From Chlorella sorokiniana (Eukaryota; Chlorophyta; Trebouxiophyceae; Chlorellales; Chlorellaceae): a stretch of DNA of 64,000 nt. The notes beneath the pieces were generated by a model. That model had not been told where the DNA came from, did no database searches, and saw nothing but the letters and a program-made list of their open reading frames with translations. Each line of letters opens with the position of its first letter. The first letter of the stretch is position 1. The translations under genes were made by a program, and so were the position numbers. Shown here one piece after another: positions 55,306 to 64,000 of this stretch. The stretch covers positions 1,240,001-1,304,000 of the forward strand of contig CP084615.1 of assembly GCA_025917655.1 (NCBI GenBank), read 5' to 3'.

Positions 55306-56345
55306 GGCAACATGGGTCGCCTCGTCCCACAGCAGAAGTGCAGGGGTGTTGCGATGACGTCCGCCAATGCGGCCCCCTCTCAGCAGCTGCCCCTCAGCTG
55401 CGTGCAAGCGCTGTGTCCATGCCACGGTGAACATATGCGGCGCTGCTCGGTCAGGCCTGCGCACAACAGCCATCAAGGCCGGCATTCGAGCTTGCAAGAG
55501 TGCTGCCAGATGCCATGAGGAAGGCGACCATTGTCAATGTCTGCTCCGCTAATCTTGGCCAGCTGCCTGCTTGGCAAGGCATTGCTGAAAGCAGGGATGC
55601 CGCTGCAAGTTGGCTGCTCCACAGACCAGTCTGCCCTTCCGGGCGGCCATGGGATGGAAGAAGGGCGGTCAGCATGGATCAGCACATCCTGGCACTCTGA
55701 TGGGCCAGTCAGCACTGCATTCATGAAGGTGCTGGTGCAGTAGGCGCAGTCCATCATCTGGGGGCCAGCAGGGTGGTGCCGGCGGGCGGCATGGCGAGCA
55801 TGTGAGCGGAGGGCAGGCTCCCATCGAGTGGATGCAATCCAGTGTTGCTTCCTGCCTTCATCCCCTTACGGTTTATTCCCTTGCAGGAGCAACAATCTTG
55901 GGAACCACCATGCTTTGGCAATGCGCAGCAGCGCCAGACCAGATTTCTGCGAGCACCATGCCTGCCTCTCCTTCTTTGAAGAAGGCAATTCTTCCCGGTG
56001 GTGCCTCTGCTGGAGGTGATGGGCACTGCCACGCCACGCTGCAGCATGACGTCGTTGCCCAGCTATAAATCAGCCAGCATATTCAATGTATGTAGTTGTA
56101 GAAACTTGTCGACAGACGTTGGCTTTCAATGTGTGACTATCCCACGGTTCATCCACTTGCCCGCTTCAGAATGGCTGCCATGGCTGTGTTTATGAGCATG
56201 CAAAGCTTTTTGTATGCAAAGCTTTCAGCTGGCCTGGCGGGGTTTGCGGACAGGCGCCCCAGACCTCGTCCTGCGGGAGCCCAGTGTCGTCCTTGCAGAC
56301 ATGCCACTAGTCACCAGTCATCCCCTGCCGCCTCCCTCGCCGCCC
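55306..56345. other. Region without a resolved gene
   Basis: About 1 kb. Minus-strand frames near 55500-55750 and 55320-55500 are open and moderately protein-like (ARMPALMAVVRRPD; STFMNAVLTGPSECQD), but splice sites could not be matched. On the plus strand DLVLREPSVVLADMPLVTS (about 56263-56320) precedes the possible exon at 56346. Confidence 0.3.
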
Positions 56346-56545
56346 TAGGATCACCCAGCTCCCGCTGGCGGCTCCGACGGCCCGCCTGTCGGCGGGCTTC
56401 ACGGCAGCGGAGGTGGAGGAGCTGGCCAAGCGCACTCCCATGCGTGGTGGGCCCCCTGTCCCCATGGCTCCTCCGCCCAGCGTGCCAGCGGCAGCCGCGC
56501 CTGGCGACGCTGCTGGAGGCGCAAATCACATTCTGGCGTTGGGTG
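56346..56545 (+). other. Possible plus-strand exon of an unknown gene
   Basis: After a CCCTAG acceptor the plus strand reads ITQLPLAAPTARLSAGFTAA, then EVEELAKRTPMRGGPPVPMA and a Pro/Ala-rich end, in one frame. The composition is protein-like, with an amphipathic helix and no stops, but neither a start nor neighbouring exons could be assigned. It may be the remnant of a gene. Confidence 0.3.
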
Positions 56546-56656
56546 GCAGGTGCAGCATGCACAGGGAGTGCAGCGCGACCGCATGCATGCTCCGCGTGCT
56601 TTGTCGTGCCTGCATAGCATGCTGCATCAGAGGTGCCCAAGCACTCGATCTCCAGC

Positions 56657-57837
56657 TCAATCGCTTGCAGCTGCTCGCGCCAAGCTGGCCGTCTGCGCTG
56701 GCGGCGGTTGGCGGCGCGCCAGGAAGTTGCGTCGGCGTGCTGCCTCTGAGCAGTAGAGGTGCGCCGCAATAGCGGCACAGCCGAGCAGCGCCGCGCCAGC
56801 CTGATAGCTGCGGCACAGCGTGCCCATGGCGGCTCCGTCGCTCCTGGCGGGTGCCCCGGCCAGCAGGCCGCGGGCGGGCAGCTCCCGCAGAGCCCCGGGG
56901 ACCAGCAGCACGGGCAGGCAGCTGGCGGCGGCGTGCAGCATCCAGTAGCCGTGCTGCAGCTGCTCGTTAGCGCAGAAGTCGGCGCGGTGGGCCAGCAGCG
57001 CGGCGGCCATGGCGGCCAGCAGGGGCAGCTGCCACCTGCGGGGCGGCAGCATTCCTGGGGCACCATGAGCTGCACGGCTCGCAACCATCGAGGCTTGCAT
57101 GTCTCAACGTGGCAGCGAGCTTGCGCCGCGCAGCCCCAGTGCTCGCCTGAAGGGCAGCGGCGTCAGCTTGCTGAAGACCAGCAGGTAGAGCACGCCGTTG
57201 CCCGACAGCACGGAAAAGGCGGCCAGGAAGGGGCTGGCAATGCCGGGATCTGTGATCACAGAGTGGAAGCACAGGCAGCCGCAGAGCATCTGCACAAAGT
57301 TGCCCGCCGCCAGCGCCAGGCAGCGCTGCCTGCAAGGCAGGGGCCAGCAGGCGTGGGTGGCACAATGGCAGCATGTGCAAACTTTCAGGAGCACGCCTGC
57401 CACACAGGCGCGCAACCCACCCGAAGGGGAGGCCAGGGCGCTGCCAAGCCACAACAAAGGAAGATGCGCTGGCACAGAAGGCCAACAAGAGCGCGCGGGC
57501 GCGCGGGGCGGAGGCGCGCCAGGCCTGCAGCGCCCACGTCACGCAGCCCAGCACCCGCAGCCGCAGCTCGGTGGGCCGGGAGCTGGCAATCAACTCCATC
57601 CGAAACGCCTCCTCCAAGCCGGCGTCCCTGAAACTGCCATCCAACATCGCTGCGCCAGGCCAAGCTCTGCGGCCAGCTGGAGACGCGGCAAACCGCCGCC
57701 TGCCAACCTTCTGCCAGAAGCTGCTCGCTAAACTCGGGCGAAGTGAAGGCTCTCACGACTTTACTTGATGCACTGATGTCGTACAGAGCGCATGGGCGAA
57801 AGAAACAGCAGGTGCAGACGCCCGGAACGAAGTTCAA
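56657..57837 (-). CDS. Unrecognised multi-pass membrane protein (about six helices)
   Basis: Candidate start MNFVPGVCTCCFFRPC at 57837, then FTSPEFSEQLLAEG. The frame must change (indel or very short intron near 57700) to enter MLDGSFRDAGLEEAFRMELI. Hydrophobic segments follow: ARALLLAFCASASSFVVAW, an exon from about 57330 with CLALAAGNFVQMLCGCLCFH and PFLAAFSVLSGNGVLYLLVF, then an exon from about 57036 with QLPLLAAMAAALLAHR, WMLHAAASCLPVLLVPGAL and GAALLGCAAIAAHLYC. It ends in a short basic tail (ARRRNFLARRQPPP) and a stop at 56657. The exon junction at 57421 is in phase (LPFGQRCLALAAGN). No transporter or receptor signature recognised. Confidence 0.55.
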
Positions 57838-58123
57838 GTTGACGGGCGTACGCCTCCGGCTCTCATGAACTCACATACGAATGGAAACCAGGCGGTTGCA
57901 AGAAATTCGAGAAGAGCAACCGATTCGGACGCTGGGACCCGGGTGACGTGGCCCACCTGCAGGCACAGGGGGCGCAACATGCACAGCGAGAGTGGTGCCG
58001 GTCGTGAGGGCTGCCCAGCCTGAATGTGACATAAAAACTTCAGTTCAAGTTTGTTTGGGGAGCTTGCCTGCCGTAATAAGCATGGAGCGTAGCAAAGCAC
58101 CGTCAGAATGGTACAAGTAACCG
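57838..58123. other. Intergenic region
   Basis: 286 bp between two minus-strand genes: promoter of the membrane-protein gene and 3' UTR of the coiled-coil gene. Its GC content is clearly lower than that of the genes. A TGTAA signal overlaps the stop of the gene to the right (about 58124). Confidence 0.35.
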
Positions 58124-60728
58124 TTACATAGCTTGGGAATCACAGGGCGCAAGCAGGGACACCCCACCCCCTTTGCTCAGGCCCCCGCCGCCAGCCTGGC
58201 GCAGGCCCAGCAGCATGCTGACTTGGCGGCCTGCCAGCGAGGCGTCCAGGGCTGACATGACCCGCGCATGGCCCAGGCGGGCCGTCAGGTCGGCCACCTG
58301 GCGCTGCGCAGCAGCCACCTGCCGGCGCTCGGACTCCAGCTCATCTTCAGCCTGCACAAGCTGCGCCTGCGCTGCCTGCAGCTGCTGGCTCATCGCCTGC
58401 AGGGCGGCCTGCGCGGCGGCGGCATCCTGCTGCAGGGCAAGCCGCTCCTCGGCAGCCGCAGCCTCCGCCACAGCCAGCGCAGCAGTCGCTGCCGCCGCCT
58501 GCTCAGCCAGCTGCCGCCGCAGGCTGGCGACCTCCTCTTGCAGCTGCTGCACCTGCTCCTGAGCCACCGCTGCAGCATGCTCCCTGGCCTCCACATCTGC
58601 CGCCGCACCTGCCAGCGAGCACTGCCCCACAGCTTCACGCTGCCCGTCAGCAGTCGGGGGGCCCACAGGTGCGTCTTCCCGCATTGCGCGACTGCTGGTG
58701 GCCCGTTCTCCACCGCAGAAGCTTCCGTTGCTGGTGACTGACATGTGGCGCGAGCTGCATGTGGGGCTGTCCTCGCCTGGCGCGGCTTCGCCATCCCGGC
58801 CGCTGCCCCCAGCCCAGCAGGCTGTTTGGCTGGCACCGTCGGTGGGCTGCGGGGACAGGCAAGGAGCAAGCAGCAGGCAGGGACAATGTCAAGAACGACG
58901 CCAGCCAGCACAGCCACGCTTTCAGGCTGGGCCAGCAGCCCGGGAGGCAGCAGAGCTGCCCAGCCCATCCAGCAGGCGGGCATGCCTCACCGCGGGCGAC
59001 TGAGCGGAGGAGGAGGCGAGGGCGAGGGCGGGGTAGCGCAGGGCACGGCGGGCGGCCGGGGAGCGCAGCCGCGCCTCCATCTCGGCCACTTTGGCCGCCA
59101 CAGTTCCGGGCGCCACGGGCACATCCAGCAGCGGCAGTGGGGAGCCCGCAGCCAACGCCTTGGACGCTGCGCCACGCGCGGGGTCCCCTGCCGAAGACAC
59201 AGCCAGCGTGATGGGGGCTCCACATCGGCCGGTGGGCGCAGGAGCGGCGTGGCCAGCGCCAGGCTGTGCAGGGAGGCTGCTGCTGTGGGGGGCTGTCACC
59301 ACCGTCAGCCGAGGAAGCTGCGGGCGAGGGCGGCGGCCTGTGCACAGCCGGAGACGCACACTGAGCTGCATCGCCCCTGTGCTCCAGGCCAGCCAGGGGG
59401 GCCAGTGCTGGGTGACCCCCATTGTCCGCACAGCCACGCTGGCGTCTTCGCTGCCGGCCTGTGCCACGCTGGCCGGCAGGCTGCCCTGCAGCTCGCCGGC
59501 GCCGGCGCCGGCCTCCTGCTTGCCTGCCGTGGGCAGCACCCACTCGTCCTCCTCTGAATCGCTCCCCTGCCTGCAGTCCTGCACATGCAGCTGCAACAGG
59601 GCACGCTCGCCTCGCCGCAGAGCCACAGACGACAGCAGCAGTGCAGCCGCCAGCAGCCATACCAATGCCGCGCTCGCCTGCACGGCAGGCACACGGGGAG
59701 CTTGTGCGCTGGCTTCCAGCAGCGCGGCCGCGGGCAAGCCTGCCAGCCTGCCAGCCAGCAGCAGGCTCAGCGGGTCAGGCAGCTCACGGTGAACAGCGGG
59801 CAAGGCGTGCCCACTGCGGTGCAGCCGCCGGTGCCCGCGGTAGTGTCGCCGCTGGACGGCGCCTGATACGCTGCTGGCCTGGCTGTCGCGCACGCCTGTG
59901 ACGCCACGCTCAGCTGCAGCCGGCAGGCCTTGAGTTTGCCGCTGCAGCCCTCCAGGCCTTTGTCGCGCCCCGCAGCCTCCCCCGCCTCTGCAAGCCGGCC
60001 CTGCAGAACGTCCACGTTCCTGCCGCATGCCTCCAGCCGCGCTTCCAGATGCTGCTGTCCCGCCAGGGCAGCAGACAGCTGCGCCTCCTTGCCTGTGCTG
60101 CTGCTTGTGCAGGCAGCCAGCCGGCGCTCCAAGGCAGCCAGCTCGCCTTGCCGCTGCTGTTCATGCCGGTCCATGGCTGCCCTGCAGCCTGACAACTGCA
60201 TGTCGCATCCCTGGGTGGCCCTGCTGCATGCTGCCAGCTGCTGTGTGCAGTCAGGCGCCGCATTGCTGGGGGACCTCGGTTGAGGGTGTGGCCGCCAGCT
60301 GCAGTGGCAACCAGCTGCGTCTCGCCTGTCCGTGCAGCTGTTTGCCAACCCTGCATCCGACCTTCACCGCTGAGGTGCGTGGCTGCGCCATCCACCAGCT
60401 GCGCGATAGAGGCCGCCAACCGCCCTCGCTCGTGCTGAGCTGCTGCTTGCACAGGCGGGCCTTGAGCTAGAGTAGAGGCATACAGCCCTAGCAGGGAGAC
60501 TGCGCCTCTGACGTCCACTGTGCGAACCACGCGCTTGGCAAACCACTGCCTGACCGCACCGATGGCCTCAGCGGGGCGGTGGAAGGCGGATATGTGGGGG
60601 CGAAGCGCTGTGCGAGGCTGCTCGACAACGCTGGGGCACTGTGCGTCTGCACCATCAGAAGCGGCAACAGCTGGTGCAGCGCAATGACTGCCGTGCAGGT
60701 CAATACGAGGGCGTGTATAGTTCCCCAC
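58124..60728 (-). CDS. Coiled-coil membrane protein with regularly spaced cysteines
   Basis: Unrecognised. A frame near 60703 starts MTCTAVIALHQLLPLLMVQ (signal or anchor-like), while another from 60728 contains AVRQWFAKRVVRTVDVRGAV and VSLLGLYASTLAQ, so the N-terminus is uncertain. From about 60290 to 59850 runs a long helical region with Cys at heptad-like spacing (TQQLAACSRATQGCDMQLSG, RLAACTSS, LEARLEACGR, LEGCSGKLKACRLQLS). Around 59660-59600 is a strong membrane helix (ASAALVWLLAAALLLSSVAL), then a basic turn, an acidic patch (GSDSEEDEW) and a Ser/Pro/Ala-rich linker ending at a GTGAGG donor (about 58990). The last exon (about 58847-58124) is a second coiled coil (QEQVQQLQEEVASLRRQLAE onward) ending PCDSQAM. 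A golgin- or tether-like architecture is possible, but only by analogy. Confidence 0.55.
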
Positions 60729-61216
60729 TGCTGGCCTTTGCTTTCAGTTGAAAAGGGGGCAGCAGGAAGCTTGGCGCGAGACGTCCTGCAACAGCAGGGC
60801 GGCGGCGGGAGGCCCGAGGGGTGGGAGGACTAGCTCCCCCTGCCCGCTGTTGCGACGGCACCCAACGCCCAAAAACAGAAGTGTGCACAGAGGAGGCAGC
60901 GAAACGCAGCTTGGTAGCCACCCACTCATCTCACTTGCGCTTGGCTGGACTCCCGAAATTAGCATCGCTGGACAGTCTCCGCGGCTTCTTACTTGAGCTC
61001 TGAAGAGCTGCCTGGCTACGTGTTAACGGCATACTGTATCTGCCGATGTCCGATTTGCTGTAAACTGAAAGGCGGCCTTACACCAATCGGGCCCAAGGGC
61101 CGGAATGTGTGTAAACAGCGCACGCGGCCAAGGGGAGCGCGCGCCCACAACAACCCAGCGCTGCGCTGCCCACGCCGCTTTCCCGCGGGGCCCCGCCTAG
61201 GGTGGAATCTCCAGCC
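60729..61216. other. Intergenic region
   Basis: About 490 bp between two minus-strand genes. It holds the promoter of the coiled-coil gene and the 3' UTR of the R3H gene. No element recognised. Confidence 0.35.
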
Positions 61217-64000
61217 TCAGTCGCTGTCCGAGCTCTCATCCGTGGTCAGCACATCGTCGTGGTCGGGCACCATCTCTGCCAGGAGGTTGCGGTTGCTGCT
61301 GGGGGTGCAGTTGGCCGTGCCGCGCGCCGACCAGTCATGACTGCCCAGCGCTGGTCTGCTGCCGCCGGCTGAGCCGACGTCACCGGGGCTCAACGCGCGC
61401 AGCAGGGCGTGGCGCCACCGCAACCGCTGTCCAGGAGGCAGATCCCCCTGCCTCCTCGCCGCCGCCCTGCGCGCTGACGTCGCCGCCCACCCCCTGCCGC
61501 CGCTGGGGCCGGCCACGGGCCGCGCTGGCGCCGCAGAGACTGCCGTGGCGGGGCGCCACGCTCGGTCCACACGGAACAGGCCGCGAATGCCGCCCCCAGC
61601 TGGTCCAACGCCTCCTGCAGGTCTTGCGCCCGCTCAAAGCGCACCACCGCTGCGTCGCCGCCCTGCCAGTCCAGCCGGTAGGCCCCCTCCCATTGGCGCA
61701 GGTAGAAGCGCAGGTCCACAGACAGAGCCACATCTGTGTGTGTGGGGGCGGGGGCGGCGGAAGCGTGTATGTGACAAGCATGATGCACTGGGGGCAGGGA
61801 GCTTGTGCAGGAGCCAAAGGAGCGGAGGGAGGCGAGGGGGAGGAGGGCAGGCAGGCAAGGCGACAGCCGCCCGATCCCGCAGTGCAGGCAGCGGTAGGCG
61901 GCGGGGCCAGGGCGGCAGAGGGGTGTGTGCGGGCGGGGCTCACCGGTGAGGCGCATGGGGTGCCCTTCCGCCTCCCTCAGCAATGCCGCCACCTGCTCCG
62001 CAGGCACAGTGGGCGCTACCCTGCGGGAGGGCCGCCCGTTGCAGAACCAGGTGTGGGTACCCCTGCCGACCCCGCCCAACATCCTTCGAAAACAGCAACA
62101 CGCAGCCCTCCCATGAACACCTCCACACCATACACATACACATCCCGCAGTCTCGCCTGGACAGCAGGCGGCTCGGCCCGCCCGCCCCAGGCGTCTTGAA
62201 CAGCTCCACGTACCGTGTCGGCTCCTGGCCGTAGGAGGAGCTGGCCAGGCCGTACTGCTCCGCCAGGGCGTGAGCCACGGCGCGCTGCTCCCGCGGCATC
62301 CCAGACAGGCTCACCCTGCGGCGGCGCGCAAGCGCAGCGGCCCTCTCGCTCGTCGCATGGCAGCAGGGAGCTGGGGACAGAGGGCGCGCGAAGCAATGCT
62401 GGCACTCAACACCCACACAACCCACCCACACACGCGCGCACGCACTCAGGCCCACCTCTTCACCGCTGGATCGGCCAGGAAGTCGGCCAGCTGGCGCTCC
62501 AGCCCCTCCACAAAGCGCGGCTGCTGCTGCGCTGCCGCCAGCAACAGGCCGCTGTAGGTGGCGGCGCGCTGGCGCTCAAAGGCGGGGACGTGGCGGGATG
62601 GGTCGCCCACGCCGAACGCGTCAGCAAGCTGAGAGCGCCGCCCCTCAATGCGGCACACTGCGGGCAGGGCAGGGCAGACAGGGGCGGTGTGCAGCACATA
62701 GCAGGTGAGCATGCTCATGAGCACACTGGCAGGATTGCAGGGAGCCAGGACGGCCAGCCACACTGCCAAACGCCGCTGCCGACCTGCATCGCATTCCAAC
62801 GGCGGCACCTCCTGCCCCTCGGCCACCGCGTAGTGGCTGACCCGCCGACCGCAGGGGCACTTGGCTGTCTTCTTCACCAGCGGCGGCGCGCGGCTGGGCG
62901 CGGGGCGGCTGCCACGGCGCCGACGCCATCCGCCGACGCCGACGCAGATGCCAGCGAAGGGAACTCGTCCCGGGCGCCGGAGCCGCGTGGTGCACCCTGC
63001 CGAGCCGCTCTGTCACCCCAGCCTGCGCCGGCGCTGGCGCGGTGTGCGGCGGCCGCGGGCAGCTGCGCATCGTCGATGATGGCCAGGCCTCCATCCGTCT
63101 CCCGCTGGTACTCCAGCTCAGCCACCCAGCCGCCAGCGCCACGCTGCACGCCGCCACCCTGCCCCTCCAACCGAGCGTCCTGAGGCCCGCGGGGCGGCCG
63201 CGCTGTCGCCGCCGCTCCGCCCCGCACCCTCTGGCAGCGTGGGGGCCTGGCGCCGCGAGAAGGAGAGATCCAGCTGCAGGGGCGGGCGCGGCTGGGGTCC
63301 CACCGCGGCATGCGGGCTGCAGGGGGGGATGATGGCAAGTGTGGAACAAGCTTGACGAGGGTGGTGCCCGTTCTGCAGGCATCTCTCCCAGCGCATGCTT
63401 GCCGTCCTGCGCAACCATGCACCAAGCTTGCACAACAGCAGGAGACATGCCAGCATCTGCATCAAACCCTGCACAGCGGCTCTGCCGGGGTGGCGGCCGG
63501 CCCTGCACCCACCCGAGTGACGCTCCAGGTGGTGCCTCCTCAGCTCCTCGGCACTCCCGAACGCCACAAAGCAGTCGGCGCACTCGGGCTCCTCGCAGAG
63601 AAAGTGCTCGGAGCTGGAAATGGGGGGAGTGCAGGAACGCATGGTAACACACGACAGCCTGCTTTGTAGGCAAATACAGATGCTAGCAGGGGCAGCCGCA
63701 CCGGAAGTGGACAGCTTCACTCGGCTGTGCAGCCTCCGTTCTCCGTTAGAACCCCACCACACACACTCTTGCAGGGTCTTACCGCATGTGTTCCAGCAGG
63801 TCTCTGGCTCGGTTGAAGTAGGCGTTGGCGGCAATGGGTGGCGGGCACACGTGGCAAGAGTAATGCACCTGTGGGGTGGGTGGGGGGCCAGGCAGGGTTT
63901 TGCCGACTGCATGGCTTGCAGTCACTGGGGAGTGCAGGCGTTCACATCAGCACTTTGTCGCACCTGCATTGGGTTGCAGCTGAGTGGCCCCAGCCGCCCG
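61217..64000 (-). CDS. ZNF598/HEL2-like zinc-finger protein joined to NFX1-type C-terminus with R3H domain (5' end missing)
   Basis: Exons from the right edge: 64000-63964, 63868-63783 (HYSCHVCPPP, AYFNRARDLLEHM), 63613-63513 (SEHFLCEEPECADCFVAFGS, a C2H2-like finger ending LRRHHLERH), about 63315-62784, 62657-62456, 62315-62157, 62020-61944 and 61733-61217. The first two finger exons, the LQLDLSFSRR block and DEFPSLASAS follow the order found in ZNF598/HEL2, the E3 ligase that marks collided ribosomes; its RING would lie beyond the window. The same long exon then reads KKTAKCPCGRRVSHYAVAEG and PLECDAV. The next exons give an R3H domain (FVEGLERQLADFLADPAVKR, SLSGMPREQRAVAHALAEQY, SSSYGQEPTRYVELFKT) as at the C-terminus of NFX1. 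The tail ends DDVLTTDESSDSD. The 62157 donor is GC. One frame slip lies near 62895. Joining these two modules in one protein is unusual. Confidence 0.75.

Overview
This window looks like nuclear DNA from a green alga, most likely a Chlorella-type trebouxiophyte. Genes are split into many short exons with GTGAGT/GTGCGT donors and CTGCAG-type acceptors. The sequence is very GC-rich, and proteins carry Ala/Gln/Ser-rich inserts. Several genes are of plant type: a protein-only RNase P, a MAGATAMA3-like helicase, plant-type TRAPPC4, plastid-type MATE transporters and a DUF789 protein. No prokaryotic features, CRISPR arrays, rRNA or tRNA genes were seen.

Layout, left to right. 0-12 kb: an ER ubiquitin-like HERP homologue (-, cut by the left edge) diverging from the Sec1/Munc18 protein SLY1 (+); a Ser/Ala-rich unknown (-); a compact 139-aa unknown (+); ribosomal protein RPS23/uS12 (-). 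13-20 kb: PRORP (+) converging on the splicing-linked SR protein CLASRP (-). 20-33 kb: two near-identical direct copies of a MATE transporter gene, separated by about 6.5 kb. That spacer holds a pair of overlapping small ORFs, a multi-exon transposase-like gene (-) and one copy of a duplicated 1.1-kb locus. 34-44 kb: a Ser/Pro-rich unknown that probably forms the 5' half of a DUF789 gene, a signal-anchored membrane protein (-), a small acidic protein (+) and a secreted ShK-domain peptide gene (+). 44-53 kb: a SEN1/MAA3 helicase (-), TRAPPC4 (-) and a PfkB sugar/nucleoside kinase (+). 53-56 kb: a LINE-type reverse-transcriptase relic and the second, inverted copy of the 1.1-kb locus. That locus encodes an intact 148-aa protein with an N-terminal Met-Gly-Ser-Ser. 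56-64 kb: a multi-pass membrane protein, a coiled-coil membrane protein, and a gene joining ZNF598/HEL2-type sequence to an NFX1-type C-terminus with an R3H domain (-, cut by the right edge).

The genes do not form one pathway. Several deal with ER-Golgi traffic (SLY1, TRAPPC4), ER quality control (HERP) or RNA processing and translation (PRORP, CLASRP, SEN1-type helicase, RPS23, ZNF598-like), which is ordinary for a gene-dense algal chromosome.

The sequence has a systematic quality problem. Exons of single-copy and even essential genes repeatedly change frame inside runs of C or G (PRORP, SLY1, CLASRP, PfkB, the helicase Walker A loop, RPS23). These are best read as single-base dropouts in homopolymers, not as pseudogenes. 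Exon borders below were worked out by eye from splice sites, reading phase and remembered family sequences, and should be treated as such.
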